Assembly (NCBI RefSeq): GCF_963675165.1
Contig: NC_087383.1
Span: forward strand, 900,399-964,398
DNA length: 64,000 nucleotides
Direction: 5' to 3'
Origin: Halichondria panicea
Lineage: Eukaryota; Porifera; Demospongiae; Suberitida; Halichondriidae
Positions 36,846 to 48,432 of the stretch are shown here, piece by piece. Every line of letters starts with the position of its first letter. The stretch's first letter is position 1. The position numbers and the translations under genes are program-made. The notes beneath the pieces were generated by a model, which did not search any database, was not told where the DNA came from, and was given only the letters and a program-made list of their open reading frames with translations.

Positions 36846-39190
36846 TGTCACAGGACACGGCCTCCCCCAGGACAGTAGCTCCGGGGGGGGTTCCGTCCTT
36901 AGGATATTTCCTCCCCCTGGAGTTTCTGTCCTAGGACAAAAGCTCCTACCCCAGGACCAGAGCTCCCCCATTCTGCGGTGCAGGTGAAAGTCAGTCCACA
37001 GGTAATCTGAGAAGACTAGTCTAGGCTACGAAGTAAACAGCCATAGACTAGATGCAATAGATGCTGTATCTATTATGTTATAGATCTCAATACTCAATAA
37101 ATACAACAATGCAAGAGAAAGAAGTACAATAAATATAACCAAAAGTGCACAAATCATAAAGTGATACAACCAGAACAAAACCAATTACCTACTGGTTCAT
37201 TGCGAATTTTGGCACAGCGATAGTGATACTACTCACTAAATTTGTCACACATGACCATATCCTCAAAAGAGTCCGGTCTCTTGCACATGCAGTATATTGT
37301 AATGGCAATGGTTTGTGGTGTTGGTCTTTTGGGCATCGCTTTCTTTGTGCGAGGGAACCGTGAGAGTTTGCCCTTCTCAAAGCACTTAATGAGATGTGCT
37401 CTCATTTTGGCCTCATCAAACACTAGAGAATCCACATTATCGTTCATAGCAGCGTGATTGCAGCAGCAATGCTAAATAGTCCGCAGTTGTTAGCACCCTC
37501 TTGCTGCTGGAGAGCCACCACAGAGCCCATTGCATTGAATTAATGGGCTATACACTTGTGCTATCTGGAGCTCAGTACTTGGGGAAAGCGTTATATGGAC
37601 CTTTCCAGGTGCAGTCCATTTTCCCTCCCATTCGATGAGAATTGGCCATATTCTTTAGCATGACACTGCTGCCAACTGGATAACTCTACGACAAAAATGG
37701 CAAAAATTAAGCTAAAATTTGCTATATAAAATAATACCTTCAAAGAGTTATGCTTGTTGTCATACTGCTGCTTCTGTTTTTGCTGTGCAGCAGCAATGTT
37801 CTCCTTGGCATTGAGGTGACAGCGATCACGAATTTCCATCAACCTTCGGAGAATTCCATCCATGTCTTCTCCGTCTTCTTCATTTTCAGTCTCCTCTCCA
37901 CTCAATTGGTCAGCATCTCCTCTATCTTCTATAGCGTCGGCACCATCTCGTTGATCCATATCAAAAGTAACAGCTTTCCGCGGGTGGCGATTGAACATTA
38001 AGAAAAAGGGTGTGTACTTTGATGACGCCTACAATCAAAAAATAAAAGCATGCATGATATAATAATTAAAATTTTACCTGTTTTGATATGCGATAGGCAT
38101 AAAGAGCAGCAGAGAGATGCTGATCCCAGTCATCAGTACTAGAATCGATTACCTTCTTGAGAGTGTTCACTAGAGTCTGGTTGAAGCGTTCATCAAGGCC
38201 ATTTGTTTGTGGGTGGTAAGCACTTGATACGCAGTGCTGTATGTCAGTCAACTGAAAAAGTCGGGTGTTGATTTCGTTGACAAACTCTCTTCCTTGGTCT
38301 GATTGAATCACTTTTGGCCACCCATGCCTGCAAAATGTGTCAAACAGAAATTTTGCTACACCTTCTGCTGATTTTGATGGGAGTGGGGCAGCCTCAGGCC
38401 ACTTAGAAATAGTCTGAGAGCGTGATAATGTACTTGTTTCCAGAGCTTGTTTCAGGTAGAGGTCCTACTAAGTCAATACCAACTCTGTACCAGACCTTTG
38501 TCACAGGGATGGGATGTAGTTCTGCTCTGGGCTTCTGCAGTTGGTGATTCGTTCGTTGGCATTTGTCGCAGTGCTTGCAGAGCTGTATGACGTCAGCATG
38601 TAGGCCTTTCCAGTAGAAATCCTGAGTAACCTACATGCATGAAACAGATATAATTATACTTTATAAGATATGATGATAAATATACCTTTCCATAGGTCTT
38701 GTCTCTCCCAAAATGCATTCCATCCAGTCCATCGTGGCACATGTTTAGTATCCTGCTTTTCTCCTCTTGCTTCACCACAACTCTTCTCATTCTATGCATG
38801 CCAGTGCTGTCCTTCTCAGGCAGGTATAAGCATTGTTGCTGCAGAGCATATCTTTGAACTTTGTCTCTTATACTTCTCTTGTCATTAGTGGAAAGCCCGT
38901 CTCTGTATTTCTTCTGGCCAGCATTGCTGGCAGCAGTCTTGTACAGCAGTATGTCCTCATACTCTTGTTGAGTAGCCATTCTGATTGCTAACAGTCTATA
39001 CATTTCTCATGCACTCGCACGTACGCTTATACTATAGCCTTGACAGGTTTTGACAGGGTACATGAACCCGGATGATATATCCTGGGGGCGGGGATTCTGT
39101 CCTAGGACGAAACCACCGGGGGGGAGGCATTGTCCTAAGACCGCAGGCTCCGGGGGAGAAACTGTCGCCCGGAGGTTCTATCCTATGACA
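36846..39190 (-). mobile_element. Decayed Ginger-type DNA transposon nested in the hAT element
   Basis: Ends TGTCACAGGA and TCCTATGACA are inverted, followed by imperfect G/C-rich inverted stretches of about 150 bp. CCGG is duplicated on both sides (36842-36845 and 39191-39194). The minus strand encodes a gypsy-integrase-like protein whose parts are listed in the next entry. TGT-starting termini with a 4-bp duplication and no reverse transcriptase fit Ginger elements rather than an LTR retrotransposon. Confidence 0.88.
37157..38973 (-). pseudogene. Ginger-type integrase/transposase remains
   Basis: From right to left: MATQQEYEDILLYKTAASNA; an HHCC zinc site (HFGRDKTYGK, then LCKHCDKCQ); integrase core with first Asp in GIDLVGPLP, second in VIQSDQGREFVN and Glu in NGLDERFNQTL; a GPY/F-type C-terminal module (VMLKNM.. 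GGKMDCTWKGPYNAF); and, after a stop, a PHD-like finger (IYCMCKRPDSFEDMVMCDK). Two introns are apparent (about 38685-38643; 38080-38030). Breaks: a small deletion near 38405 shifts frame inside the core between the first and second Asp; the PHD segment lacks one expected Cys, and a TAG at 37229-37231 stands where Trp usually follows. The enzyme is therefore dead although all three catalytic residues survive. Confidence 0.85.
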
Positions 39191-39328
39191 CCGGAAATGG
39201 GCGGGTTTACAACGGAAGTGGGCGTGGTCCAATTTTTCGCGCTGCGCGCGGCTTAATACTCGCCCTTTGGGCTCGTTATCCTTTTGCTTTTAGGAACCAC
39301 CCTTTTCTAATGTCTAGATCCGCCTCTG

Positions 39329-39840
39329 ATTTGTCCCTGGACCAGCCATGCGTGGGCTTTATCCATGCATGGTCTGTCCAAATTGACAAACATTTTTATC
39401 TCTCAAATATGAACTATTATAATTAGAGCCCCGGTTTATAACCCACACGCTACATGGGTGAACTGCAACAAGTCACAAACGTAGGAGGAAGGGCATCTTT
39501 TAGCCTCGATCCCAGGCCGCACTTTCTCTCTGAGGCCTACTCTAGCTTTCGATAGCAGCCGTACTGTCTTTCATTAGTCAGTGCAGTAGCACCTACTACC
39601 TTTCATTAGCTAATAGGTAGCTAGCAGCCCTACTGTCTCTTTCATTAGTCAGTAGCATACGTCGTAAGCTTACTACCTTTCATCTATATGATAAGATAAC
39701 AATAATAGATGCATGCCAAGTCAGTGATATATGTTTATTAAAATTAATGTAAAATTCATTCCTTCTACTATATATATTTAACACTCTTGAGCGAAAGCAT
39801 AACATGGCAAGAGGCATTAGCACAGCGCAGCTTGCGACAC
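39329..39840. other. Remainder of the duplicated flank and unassigned sequence
   Basis: Up to about 39425 it resumes the 31495-31590 block after the transposon. Then follow short repeats (AGCAGCC-TACTGTCT-TTTCATTAGTCAGT, twice between 39550 and 39650). No gene seen. Confidence 0.6.
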
Positions 39841-39859
39841 TCGTTGTACCTGTCACGGA

Positions 39860-40040
39860 TAATGCTTGTTCCTGTCAAGAAGCCCCTGTGTGACTTAATT
39901 AGTTGGTGGATAGTATACTGCCGGATAAAGGTGCCCTAAAACAATGGTTGTAACTTTTTTCGAAACAGCCAACATGCGCATCAGGACATTAAAAAAAATA
40001 TCAGCACTTTTACGGACAGCCAGCATGATCTCTAGATTTG
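39860..40040 (+). pseudogene. Promoter relic of a fourth secreted-gene unit
   Basis: TGCTTGTTCCTGTCAAG, AAGCCCCTGTGTGACTTA and GGTGGATAGTATA then ATAAAGGTGCCCTAAAA match the copy 2/3 promoter. Seven bases (CTGCCGG) now split the TATA box. Instead of the gene, the sequence continues with a stretch matching the 3' flank (CATGCGCATCAGGACATTAA, seen at 30868), so the gene body was deleted. Confidence 0.8.
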
Positions 40041-40160
40041 TTTTACAATAATTTATATATACACAAACAAAGAATAGAAGAAACATTGTAATTAGTATAA
40101 TTATTCATGTTCATCTCTTGGTTCTGAATTAACACAAACATTACGAAAAATAAGCAGTCA

Positions 40161-40561
40161 TCATTTCTTTGCCTCAGCTGCTTTTTTTTGCTTTTCTCTC
40201 ATGATGTCAGCGTCACGTTCTTTCCTTGACTCCAGCCCCTGCGCCTTGTTGCCACCCTCTGTACTTGCCTTGCCCTTGCCCAGGGCTGCCTGCTTCTTGG
40301 CATTCCTGGCTCTTGCCAACTCTCTCTGGTTGCCTCCTGCATGGGGGGAAACAAAGTAGCGTCAAATAGGTTGACATTATAATATTAAATCTGTCCTTCC
40401 CTGCATGTATGCAATGCATCTTAAAGAAAGAAAAAAGTATACACAGGTATCATTTATATATGTACACTTAAGAATAATTTAAGGGTGAACGACAACAACA
40501 CTGGACTGCTAATGCTAAAAACTTAAATAGTATCTCTAGAGATATTAAACATACGTGTCAT
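40161..40561 (-). CDS. SERF2: SERF family protein (small EDRK-rich factor), intact
   Basis: Two exons: 40561-40555 (ATGACAC) and 40336-40161; the junction codon gives MTRGNQRELARARNAKKQ, the family signature. The rest is AALGKGKASTEGGNKAQGLE then SRKERDADIMREKQKKAAEA and KK-stop, 60 residues, the usual length. SERF/MOAG-4 proteins are tiny, highly charged and promote amyloid aggregation of other proteins; animal SERF1 and SERF2 cannot be told apart here. The exon-1 split (seven coding bases) explains why a simple frame search misses it. A relic of exon 2 lies at 24950-25122. It is divergent from the CCDC87-like gene. Confidence 0.92.
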
Positions 40562-40865
40562 TGTGGAGATGGAACTTTGGACCGGATTGGAACAGGGAAT
40601 GATTGAATAAAAGGGCCTGTAAAATGAATGGAACAGGGTAATCCCATAAATCAATCACACACACCTTTGTGAAGGGCAGTAAGGATGAGGCTATGAAGAG
40701 CTTTTGATAGAAGAAAGGCTTGAATTCTTACTTTAGACAACAATGGAATTGCCTTTTGTTTACTTGCTAATATTTCGTTTTCGCTATTTTAGATCATCTA
40801 TGACTATGGTAAAGATCGTTGAATATGGGAACATTAATTTTGTTGTCATAGGAACGCATATCAAA
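40562..40865. promoter_or_regulatory. Bidirectional promoter of SERF and the CCDC87-like gene, with GGTAAAGATCGTTGA
   Basis: 304 bp between opposed starts. GGTAAAGATCGTTGA at 40808-40822 lies 44 bp before the plus-strand ATG and differs at one base from the copy at 8821. Confidence 0.6.
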
Positions 40866-41727
40866 ATGGCGACTTTAGGGGTGCAGAGGAATTCTACCTC
40901 ACAGAAGGTACGCTATAAGATTACCTTGTATGAATGTGTGTCTTTCCTAGTTGGTAGGATGTGTGTGGATTCTGAACATTACTGTACCTTGTACCTTCCA
41001 GGGTGTGAGGCTAACAAGCAGGGGCTTCCCCAGTCTGTTCCGGGCAGACTCTGATGATGAGACGTCCTCAGATAGTGGCGGTGAGAGGGAACAGAATGCA
41101 CAGCCATCACGTCTTCCACTGAATGTACGTTACAGTACATATCATTGTGCAGTCACCAGTGCATCTGTACGTCTACTAGTCAACGAAAATTACCCGCTAT
41201 ACGGTATTTCTATTGATTACATAGACATAAACGAGCACACTACGTATCATTGTACACCGCATCTCTACATCTAGACCTACATATAATTATACTATTAAAC
41301 AATATTTAATTTTGTGCTTCTGTAGGAGGTGATTACGCATACTCCAAAGACACTTGCAACATTGCTTGACTTGCTGTTACCAAGACTACAGCCCTCTGCT
41401 GACGTCAAGAGTGTCTCTCTCCGGGATCAGAAAAGCCTAGTGAGTTATGATGTTTGTATACGTACAGTATGTGTGTGTATGTGTGTGTGTGTGTGTGTGT
41501 GTGTACGTGGGTGTGTGTGCAATTCTCACAAGTGTTTCCTCACTGTAGATGAACGCACTTGTGGGGGAGCTGGCCTCTCAGTTCTCAGTCATTCAGCACC
41601 AGATAGATGATCCGTTTTTGGTGAGTACTAACTTGGTGCCCCCTCACTGTTAAATACACAAACTATTCACTTTGCCATTTTTGCAGAATCCACAACAGAA
41701 TAAGGACTTACACAGGTAACTGTACCA

Positions 41728-41796
<69 letters not shown>

Positions 41797-41876
41797 TGTG
41801 TGTGTGTGTGTGTGCGTGTGCGTGTGTGCGTGTGTGTGTGTGTGTGCGTGTGTGTGTGTGCGTGTGTGCGTGTGCG

Positions 41877-41908
<32 letters not shown>

Positions 41909-44900
41909 CGTGTGCGTGTGCGTGTGCGTGTGCGTGCGTGTGTGTGTTTAGTTGAGTTATATAACTTACAGGAGAGTGGTAGTGAGAGTATGTGAAATCA
42001 TCGAGGAGCTATACCAACAATTCCTGGCCAAGACAGCAGGTACAATAACATTCACATGCATCAATCTTCACACAGAATTACATGTGCTCACCTGCCCTGC
42101 CCCCTATGCACAGCTGTTGACAGTGGTGCTGTGTTCAGTGCAGCTGCTAATCTGAGCAGAGTGAGAGCTCAGCTTACCCTTGAGGCCAACAAGCGGTATG
42201 CCCATATCTAGCCTTGTTCCCGGTCCGACTTTTCTTTAATTGAACGCTAGGTTTTCCCTTCCTGTCTATTAGAAAAAAATCGGCCTGGGACCGAGGCTAT
42301 CCCATATCATCCTATTGCCAATGTTGTATCTTTATCATTTTTTTACCCCTGCAGGTTAAACATTCCGTTGATTCGTCGGCAAGTCCTCACTCAGATTAGA
42401 GGAGCGCTCCCCTCGATTAGAGTAGATTCCTCCTCTGGTCACGTGACACGGAGGATCAGGCAGCAGCGACTACCCCCCATTCCCAAGCAGGAGTCAAAGA
42501 GGAGAGTTATCATCAAGGATCTAAATGACCTACACCTGGTACATTAAGCATGTATAATAATACAATGTATATAACGAAAAAATTTTATGATTTTGCGAAT
42601 TTTATCGAAGATTACAACTGCCAAATTAATTTATCGGTGGACGCAACGTCATTGCTGTAGTAGCCACGCCTGAGACACCAAATTAAAAACGACAATTCGG
42701 TACAATGGCTTATTCGCCCAATATACTATTCGCCAAATTTTCTCGTTATAATTATCATTGTACCACTAATTGTTACTCTAGGATGAGCCCCTGGACAGGA
42801 AGAGGGCTGGTGGTGATGTGCGTATGGAGAGTGGAGCCGTGCGCAAGAGAATACACAAGGTACGCAATCGACTGCCGTTCTACAATAATATATAATTAAT
42901 ATACCGTATAGTGGGTAATTTTCGTTGATGAAAATTTTCAAATGAACTACCCATTTAATTATACTATTAATTACCACTATTTCAACACTAGTTGCAATCC
43001 AGAGTGCCACGCCCCCCTAGTGTGGAGGAAGACACGCCCTTTGTGGTGGAGGATGAGTACAGTCGTCCCGAGATTGAGACTAGTCAGAGCACTATTAAAC
43101 AGCCGCCATCACCCTCAAAGGTTGGACATGTCTTGAGCTTGTGCGTGTGTGTGTGATCGGCTACTATTGTTAAATTTGATGATCACGTGATTGTACAGTT
43201 GCGTCGTGTTTCCTCTCTGCCTGAGTTATGGGGAGCGTTCTTGCTCTGTGACCTCGGATTGACCTCTAGGCCTGACAGTGAGTTACCTCTTGACGACGAT
43301 GGTAAAAGGTCATTGTTAAGTGATTCATGTGTATGTGTGTGTAGGGCCGTCTAACAAGAGTGGAGAACAGGCTCTCCTGGGTCTACAACGTCTTCCTAGT
43401 GTTGAGAACTTCACGGTAAAACTGGTGATGCAAAATGCGTGTAAATCATGACTCCTTATACACAATTTATACATGTAGGACTTTAGGCTCAGTGGGAACG
43501 AAGTGTCTTCAAGCACTGAGAGCAAGCAGTGAGTCAGATTACAATTATAGAATCTGTTACATGTATGATGGCCTCTCTCTTACAGACTTGGAGAGTACAC
43601 TGTCCAGGACCTGAGCAAAGATTTGCAATCTCTCTGTCAGCCTTCAAGTGGAAATGAGGTCAGTTAACTTATAAATGGAATACTGAAATATAGGCTAAGA
43701 ATTATATTCTTTTATTACAGATTGGAGTGGACGAGCTTTATCCACTATTACAGGTACATGTAAGAATATGTATAATTATAGACTCTAATTTGTGTGTTTT
43801 TGTAGTCAAAAATTAATGATCCCTCTTAGAGAGATTCACTTGGTGTGTGTTTTGTAGTTAAAAGTATCCTCAGATATATTATTATTCTGTGTTTCTAAGA
43901 GTTAAGTGATTCACTGCCACAGGCCCATGGTCATGGTCTGAGCTCACGCGGGTGTCAGAGGCTGGCCCAGTACGATGCTCAGCAGAGGAGGGAGAGAGAG
44001 GGGGGATGTGAAGAGGACACTGTCAGCACTTCCACTGAGAGCAGGATACCCTCTGTATCCACTCCACAGCAGCTCATCTACCTCGACGTGGAGTGAGTAA
44101 ATACGTCATTTCTCTCTTTTGTTGAACATTGAGGAAATTTTGGATTCCTGTAGTTTGTACGTGTGTTTTGGAGTTAAAATGATCTTCTTGGGCACTTTGT
44201 GAATGATCATGTATTTGTACAGCCATGCAGTGAGGGGATCCTCCTACCATCCCTCTATGGATGTAGAGTCCAGACCTAGTCTTAGCCGATCGTCTACCCA
44301 AGCACCGCCTGAGCAATCACAGTTACTCTCTGGTAAGTGCTTTAAAATAAAATACAAACCCAATTTACGTATAATTATGATTGTATTGCAGATTTTGGTG
44401 GCAGTTTCGGAGGTAACAGCTTCAGAGGCCATAGTTATGTAGGTAGTAGTCTTGGAGGCAGCAATTTAGAACAGAGTGGACTAAGACTGGTAGACACTAC
44501 AGAGATGTTGATACGGTCTCCTGGAGGCAGCCAACCAGAAGCCAGTGCTGTCATGATGAATGCTGAGGAGTTTGCAGAAGTTGATTTTGTAGAAGCCGAT
44601 TTTGAGGAGAATGCGTCCACTGGCTTCCCAGTAGCTGGGTATGTGTCACTAGCTAGATTTATTAGAATTAGCTAATTTTTTAAATTCACTCTATAATGTA
44701 TACTTATACGTAGGTTTGAAAGGCTAGAAGATGGTGAAGTGTCCCCCCAACTTCCCTCCCCTGTGCCTCAGCCTGCAGTGGTCACCACACGGCTGGAAGG
44801 AGTGGGTGTGGTCAGAACTACGGACGTGCGTGTCTCCGAGCGTACTCTTCTTAATGATTTGAAACTTAAACCATATGGACCAATCTACAACCAACTCACT

Positions 44901-47900
44901 GGAGAAGTACGTATGCTTCTTGCAGTAGCAGTGACATCATATTGATGGTTACAGTAATATAGCTACCATTGTAGAGGTCCTCTTTTGAGGGGTTGTCTTG
45001 TACACAAACTGTCCATTATTACCTTTATCCAGTGCTAACCGTTATTCTATGTACTAGTGCATACGTGTCAATATATACAGCTGTATTTCAAGTACACAGT
45101 GTGTTTTAAATTACGTACTATAGACTAAGAAGTCTCTACTCAGTGTATACACTGCATGTACATTTACATATCACTTTGCTGTGTATAGTTGGACAGCTCC
45201 ATGATAGCTGAGCTGGACAGCAATCTTCACGAGGGCCAAGAACTAAAAGAGATCTATGAGGAGATCATGAAAACACTACCGACCAAACATCTAGAATTCA
45301 CTAGCGTAAGTACACACACACTTCTCCTGATACTCATACAGGCTGTAATAAAATGACATATTTTTGCGGGAATGAGAGTAAAATCGCAAAAATGTGGACT
45401 CACAGATAATTAGAAAATGCAATGAAAACCTGGAGGTACTTAGAAAGGCTATAAATAACATTAATTTCACAACTTTAACAGAATTTAATCCCAGCAAAAT
45501 GAGCTAAAAAGTGAAATCGCAGACAAATCTACCTGTGAAAATATGTCACTTTGTAAACTGCTAATGATGCTAGAAACAAAAAGAGTGTATTAATGATGTG
45601 ATGAAGTGTGTACTCTTCCCTCCCCCATAGGAGCCTACCTTACAGCCGGCCATTGCTACTCCAGTGGATCTCTCTCGTATCCTTGCCTCTGATACTCTTC
45701 ATCACCGACGCAGCAGGAGGGTAATCAATAAGAGCCTCTATCGGCCCATACCACACCCGTGGGGGTCAGAGGTCAGCAGGACAGACTGGGAGAAGAGGTA
45801 GCTTGTGGAGATTAATAAATACTTGTTTGTACATTAGTGTGTTATGGAAGTATATATTCATTGTACAATAATAATTATTATTGTGTGTTCTTTTCTATAA
45901 TACAGCAACCAGTATCAAGGCCCTGAATATGGAGTAAGTGTGTGCCAGTAACTGCATGTGCTTGGAAGTATTAATAACTTTATATCAAAATTATTGCAAT
46001 ACAGATCAAACCTGGAGGTGGTGTCCCCCTGGTCCCTCAATCGTCTAAAGTCCCTCATCCTTACACCACGTGGGCCAACACTTGGAGCTCCACCATTAAC
46101 ACTGACGACTACTTCAAGTACGTCTCACGGACAGAGTCAGACTATCTCCGCCTGGTCTACCACCTCTATGACTCAGAGGGGAGTGACTCGGAGGAGGAGG
46201 AGGAGGCTAAACTCAAGAGGGAGCATCTCGAGCAGCAACACCGGAAACTCTTGTGAGGGTGGTTTTGTTCTACATGTTACTACATCCTGTTAATAGTTGT
46301 CTTGCTTGGCTATCCTTCAAAATAACCCTTATCTGATTACTTCATGTACGTATCTCATGTGTGTGATGTGTGTGATGTGTGTACAGGGCCCAAGAGGCTC
46401 GGCGTAGGCAGCGCTACAGTGCCAAGAGTCGCTATGAGGCTGGACTCTGGAATGTGAACACTGTGACAATGGGTGGACTGGGAGGGGACCCAGACGCATC
46501 CTCTGATGAAGGTAATACCACACCTACATTGTAGTAATATCTCCATAATATTATCAACATATAATATAGTAGCTACATGTACTTCTCCAAGCAGTGCGGT
46601 TTTGCTGGGAGCCATGAACTTTGACCAGTCCCGCTGCTGTATATAATTTATACATATACATGTATTAGCATCTAAAGTACATGTACATGGCATTACCAGC
46701 TGTCACTTTGTGTGTTATAAGAGAGGCTGAATTGTTTTTATTGCCTTTTTCTGAGCTGTGTGTGCTAACAATGTGCGTGTGTGCTAACAATGTCTGTGTG
46801 TGCTAACAATGTGCGTGTGTGCGTGTGTGCGCGTGTGTGCGCGTGTTGCTATGTAGTCGATCACTAAACGAAATATTCTCGTTTTGCAGAACCAGAGATT
46901 CCTATCGCTGATCATGAACAGGTAGAGACTATTATTATACTTACACATAAGAAGAACAATACTTGAAATACCCCCCCCCCCTTAGATGTCATTATCCCCT
47001 GAGGAGGGCCAGAAGAGATTGTGTGAGCTGTGGCGACGATTGCATTTCCCCGAGTCCCTTCAAGTGGACATGGCCATCAAATACAGTAACCCACAAAAAT
47101 CTTCACAATTCATCACTGTGAGCCAATTTGTAAATGCATAATAACATTTTGTAAGTTTTTGTGAATTTCATATGAAATTTCATGGAAAACTTTAGGCCTA
47201 CTTGTGTTATACTGATCGCAAATCTGTTAAATTTTTGTCCCTTGAAAATTATCTGCTATACAGTACATGTATATGTACTAAAACTAATGTAGCCTTGATT
47301 GAAGTCTTTACATGGCATTACCAGCTGTCAAATGTTATTCCCATGCTATATACATGTACAGGTATTAGGCTTATGGGACAAGGTGGCGTGTGTCATAGAA
47401 AACCGAGAAAAGCTTCTATCTGACCTGGAGAATTTTGAGAGAGAGGCCTCCGATCCGACCAGGTTCTTCTCAAAAGGTGGGACTATAGTATAGTGTAGTG
47501 TGGTGCTTTACTCTGTGTTGGTGTGTGTGTTCAGGCACTAGAGGATCGGCAGTTTCTAGACTCAGTGAGGCTAAAACAAGAGACAGTCTGCACAAGGTGG
47601 GAGGCTAGTGATTGTCTGTACTGTACTAGCTGTGATGTGTGTACATAATGCCCACACTTCCTCTGGTGTGTACATACACTACTGTAGTATGTGTGTACCA
47701 TCCTTTAATAATAATGTGCATGTCCAGTTCCTTTAGTGTACACTGTTAATTGCATGTACTGTGTACACTGACTCTTTATAATGTGTGTACTGTACGTATT
47801 ATGTAATTGTGTGTACATAAATTGACAATATTCGTTTACCGCTACATAATAATATACATTGTGTGCAGAGGCTGGACTCAGTGGACAAGCAGGTCTCGCG

Positions 47901-48432
47901 TATCGTGCATAAACTACGCTCTAAATATGGAGACACTGTTACCTACAAGGTGAGAGCTTACTGTTGTCACTATCATGCTACCCTTAGCCTGTTGACTCGA
48001 AGGAACCTATGTATCACATAAACTATAGCCATTACATTGATAACAATATCCTATTAAACTACCGAACCAATGTAGCCATTACAGCGATAACAACTTAACT
48101 ACTGAACATTACAGTGATAACAATAATAACTAGTACTGAACCTACGTAGCCATTATATTGCTATTAACTACTAGGGCTCTTCAGAGCTCTATAGGCTTCT
48201 AATAGGCTTCCGACATGTCAATAATCATGTACATTTAGCTACATATTGCTGATTGAGACTCCTCCCCATGCACATGCAGGGTCGTTGTTATCAGGACAAG
48301 ATGAGCTCGGACCGCACTGAGATGCTCTACTGGCTGCAACAGCAAAGGAGAGCGGACGTCCTACAATTGCAACCAGCTGTGCTCAGCTTGCCTCAGCCGA
48401 TGGTCACTGTACCATTGGACAATGCTATATAG
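40866..48432 (+). CDS. Large coiled-coil protein, probably CCDC87-like, about 29 exons
   Basis: Starts MATLGVQRNSTSQK (40866) and ends VTVPLDNAI (stop 48430-48432). Internal exons chain in frame, for example EVITHTPKTLATLLDLLLPR (41325), MNALVGELASQFSVIQHQID (41549), LNIPLIRRQVLTQIRGALPS (42355), LPELWGAFLLCDLGLTSRPD (43220), NDLKLKPYGPIYNQLTGE (44850), ELKEIYEEIMKTLPTKHLEF (45240), LCELWRRLHFPESLQVDMAI (47020), WDKVACVIENREKLLSDLEN (47370) and GRCYQDKMSSDRTEMLYWLQ (48280). The middle is Ser-rich and probably disordered. The C-terminal third (NREKLLSDLENFEREASDPT plus RFF, then WLQQQRR) recalls CCDC87, a protein linked to sperm and cilia; I rate that match moderate. The CT-end helices and length fit, but the vertebrate gene is intronless. 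Introns contain a large GT microsatellite and several small elements. Confidence 0.72.
41462..41512. repeat. GT microsatellite in an intron of the CCDC87-like gene
   Basis: (GT)n with interruptions, between two short exons. Confidence 0.85.
41730..41947. repeat. GT/GC-interrupted microsatellite of about 220 bp
   Basis: A pure (GT)n part (41730-41790) is followed by a (GTGC/GTGT) mosaic, suggesting CpG-type changes accumulating away from the active end. Confidence 0.95.
42209..42300. mobile_element. 92-bp MITE with 8-bp target duplication CCCATATC
   Basis: Ends TAGCCTTGTTCCCGGTCCGA and the inverse of TAGCCTCGGTCCCAGGCCGA. CCCATATC stands at 42201-42208 and again at 42301-42308, a hAT-like 8-bp duplication. 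Fragments with TAGCCTCGAT..CAGGCCG occur at 29262 and 39511. Confidence 0.9.
42560..42745. mobile_element. Decayed foldback element in an intron of the CCDC87-like gene
   Basis: Contains GGACGCAACGTCATTGCTGT plus AGTAGCCACGCCTGAGA, the inverse of the core of the element at 31958-32133. Ends are eroded. Confidence 0.65.
42901..42990. mobile_element. Solo end of the TACCGTATAG family
   Basis: TACCGTATAGTGGGTAATTT followed by a small internal hairpin (TCGTTGATGAAAATTTTCAA). A facing end, AATTACCCGCTATACGGTAT, lies alone at 41188-41207. Confidence 0.6.
44974..45060. mobile_element. Fragment of the mariner-type MITE family
   Basis: TTTGAGGGGTTGTCTTGTAC, ACAAACTGTCCATT and CTAACCGTTATTCTA follow the interior of the element at 32402-32581 without its ends. 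Confidence 0.7.
48000..48170. repeat. Diverged 50-bp tandem repeats in the last long intron of the CCDC87-like gene
   Basis: Three to four units with GAACC-TA-GTAGCCATTA, then CA-TGATAACAA and CTAC-GAAC. Confidence 0.7.

Larger units (their letters stand above)
35866..39328 (+). mobile_element. Decayed hAT-type transposon, 5-bp target duplication, split by a nested element
   Basis: Terminal repeats CAGAGGCGGATCCAG / CTAGATCCGCCTCTG, with ATTTG duplicated at 35861-35865 and 39329-39333. The paralogous block at 31485-31500 has the uninterrupted site. Inside, 36211 opens a short frame (MSNRKRPSQVPISTFFKKSK) typical of the N-terminus of TTF/ZMYM-like hAT transposases. At 36380-36560 fragments of the hAT C-terminal dimerisation region remain (LTLPITSCESERSFSQLK; LGSLALMNINRDRCNQLL), in different frames. 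The catalytic middle is deleted. A 5-bp duplication is unusual for hAT (normally 8), though a 5-bp lineage is described in repeat classifications. Confidence 0.88.

Noticed and set aside
36846-39190. Gypsy LTR retrotransposon
   Set aside because: The integrase is gypsy-like, but there are inverted rather than direct terminal repeats, no reverse transcriptase or protease, and a CCGG duplication; Ginger fits better.
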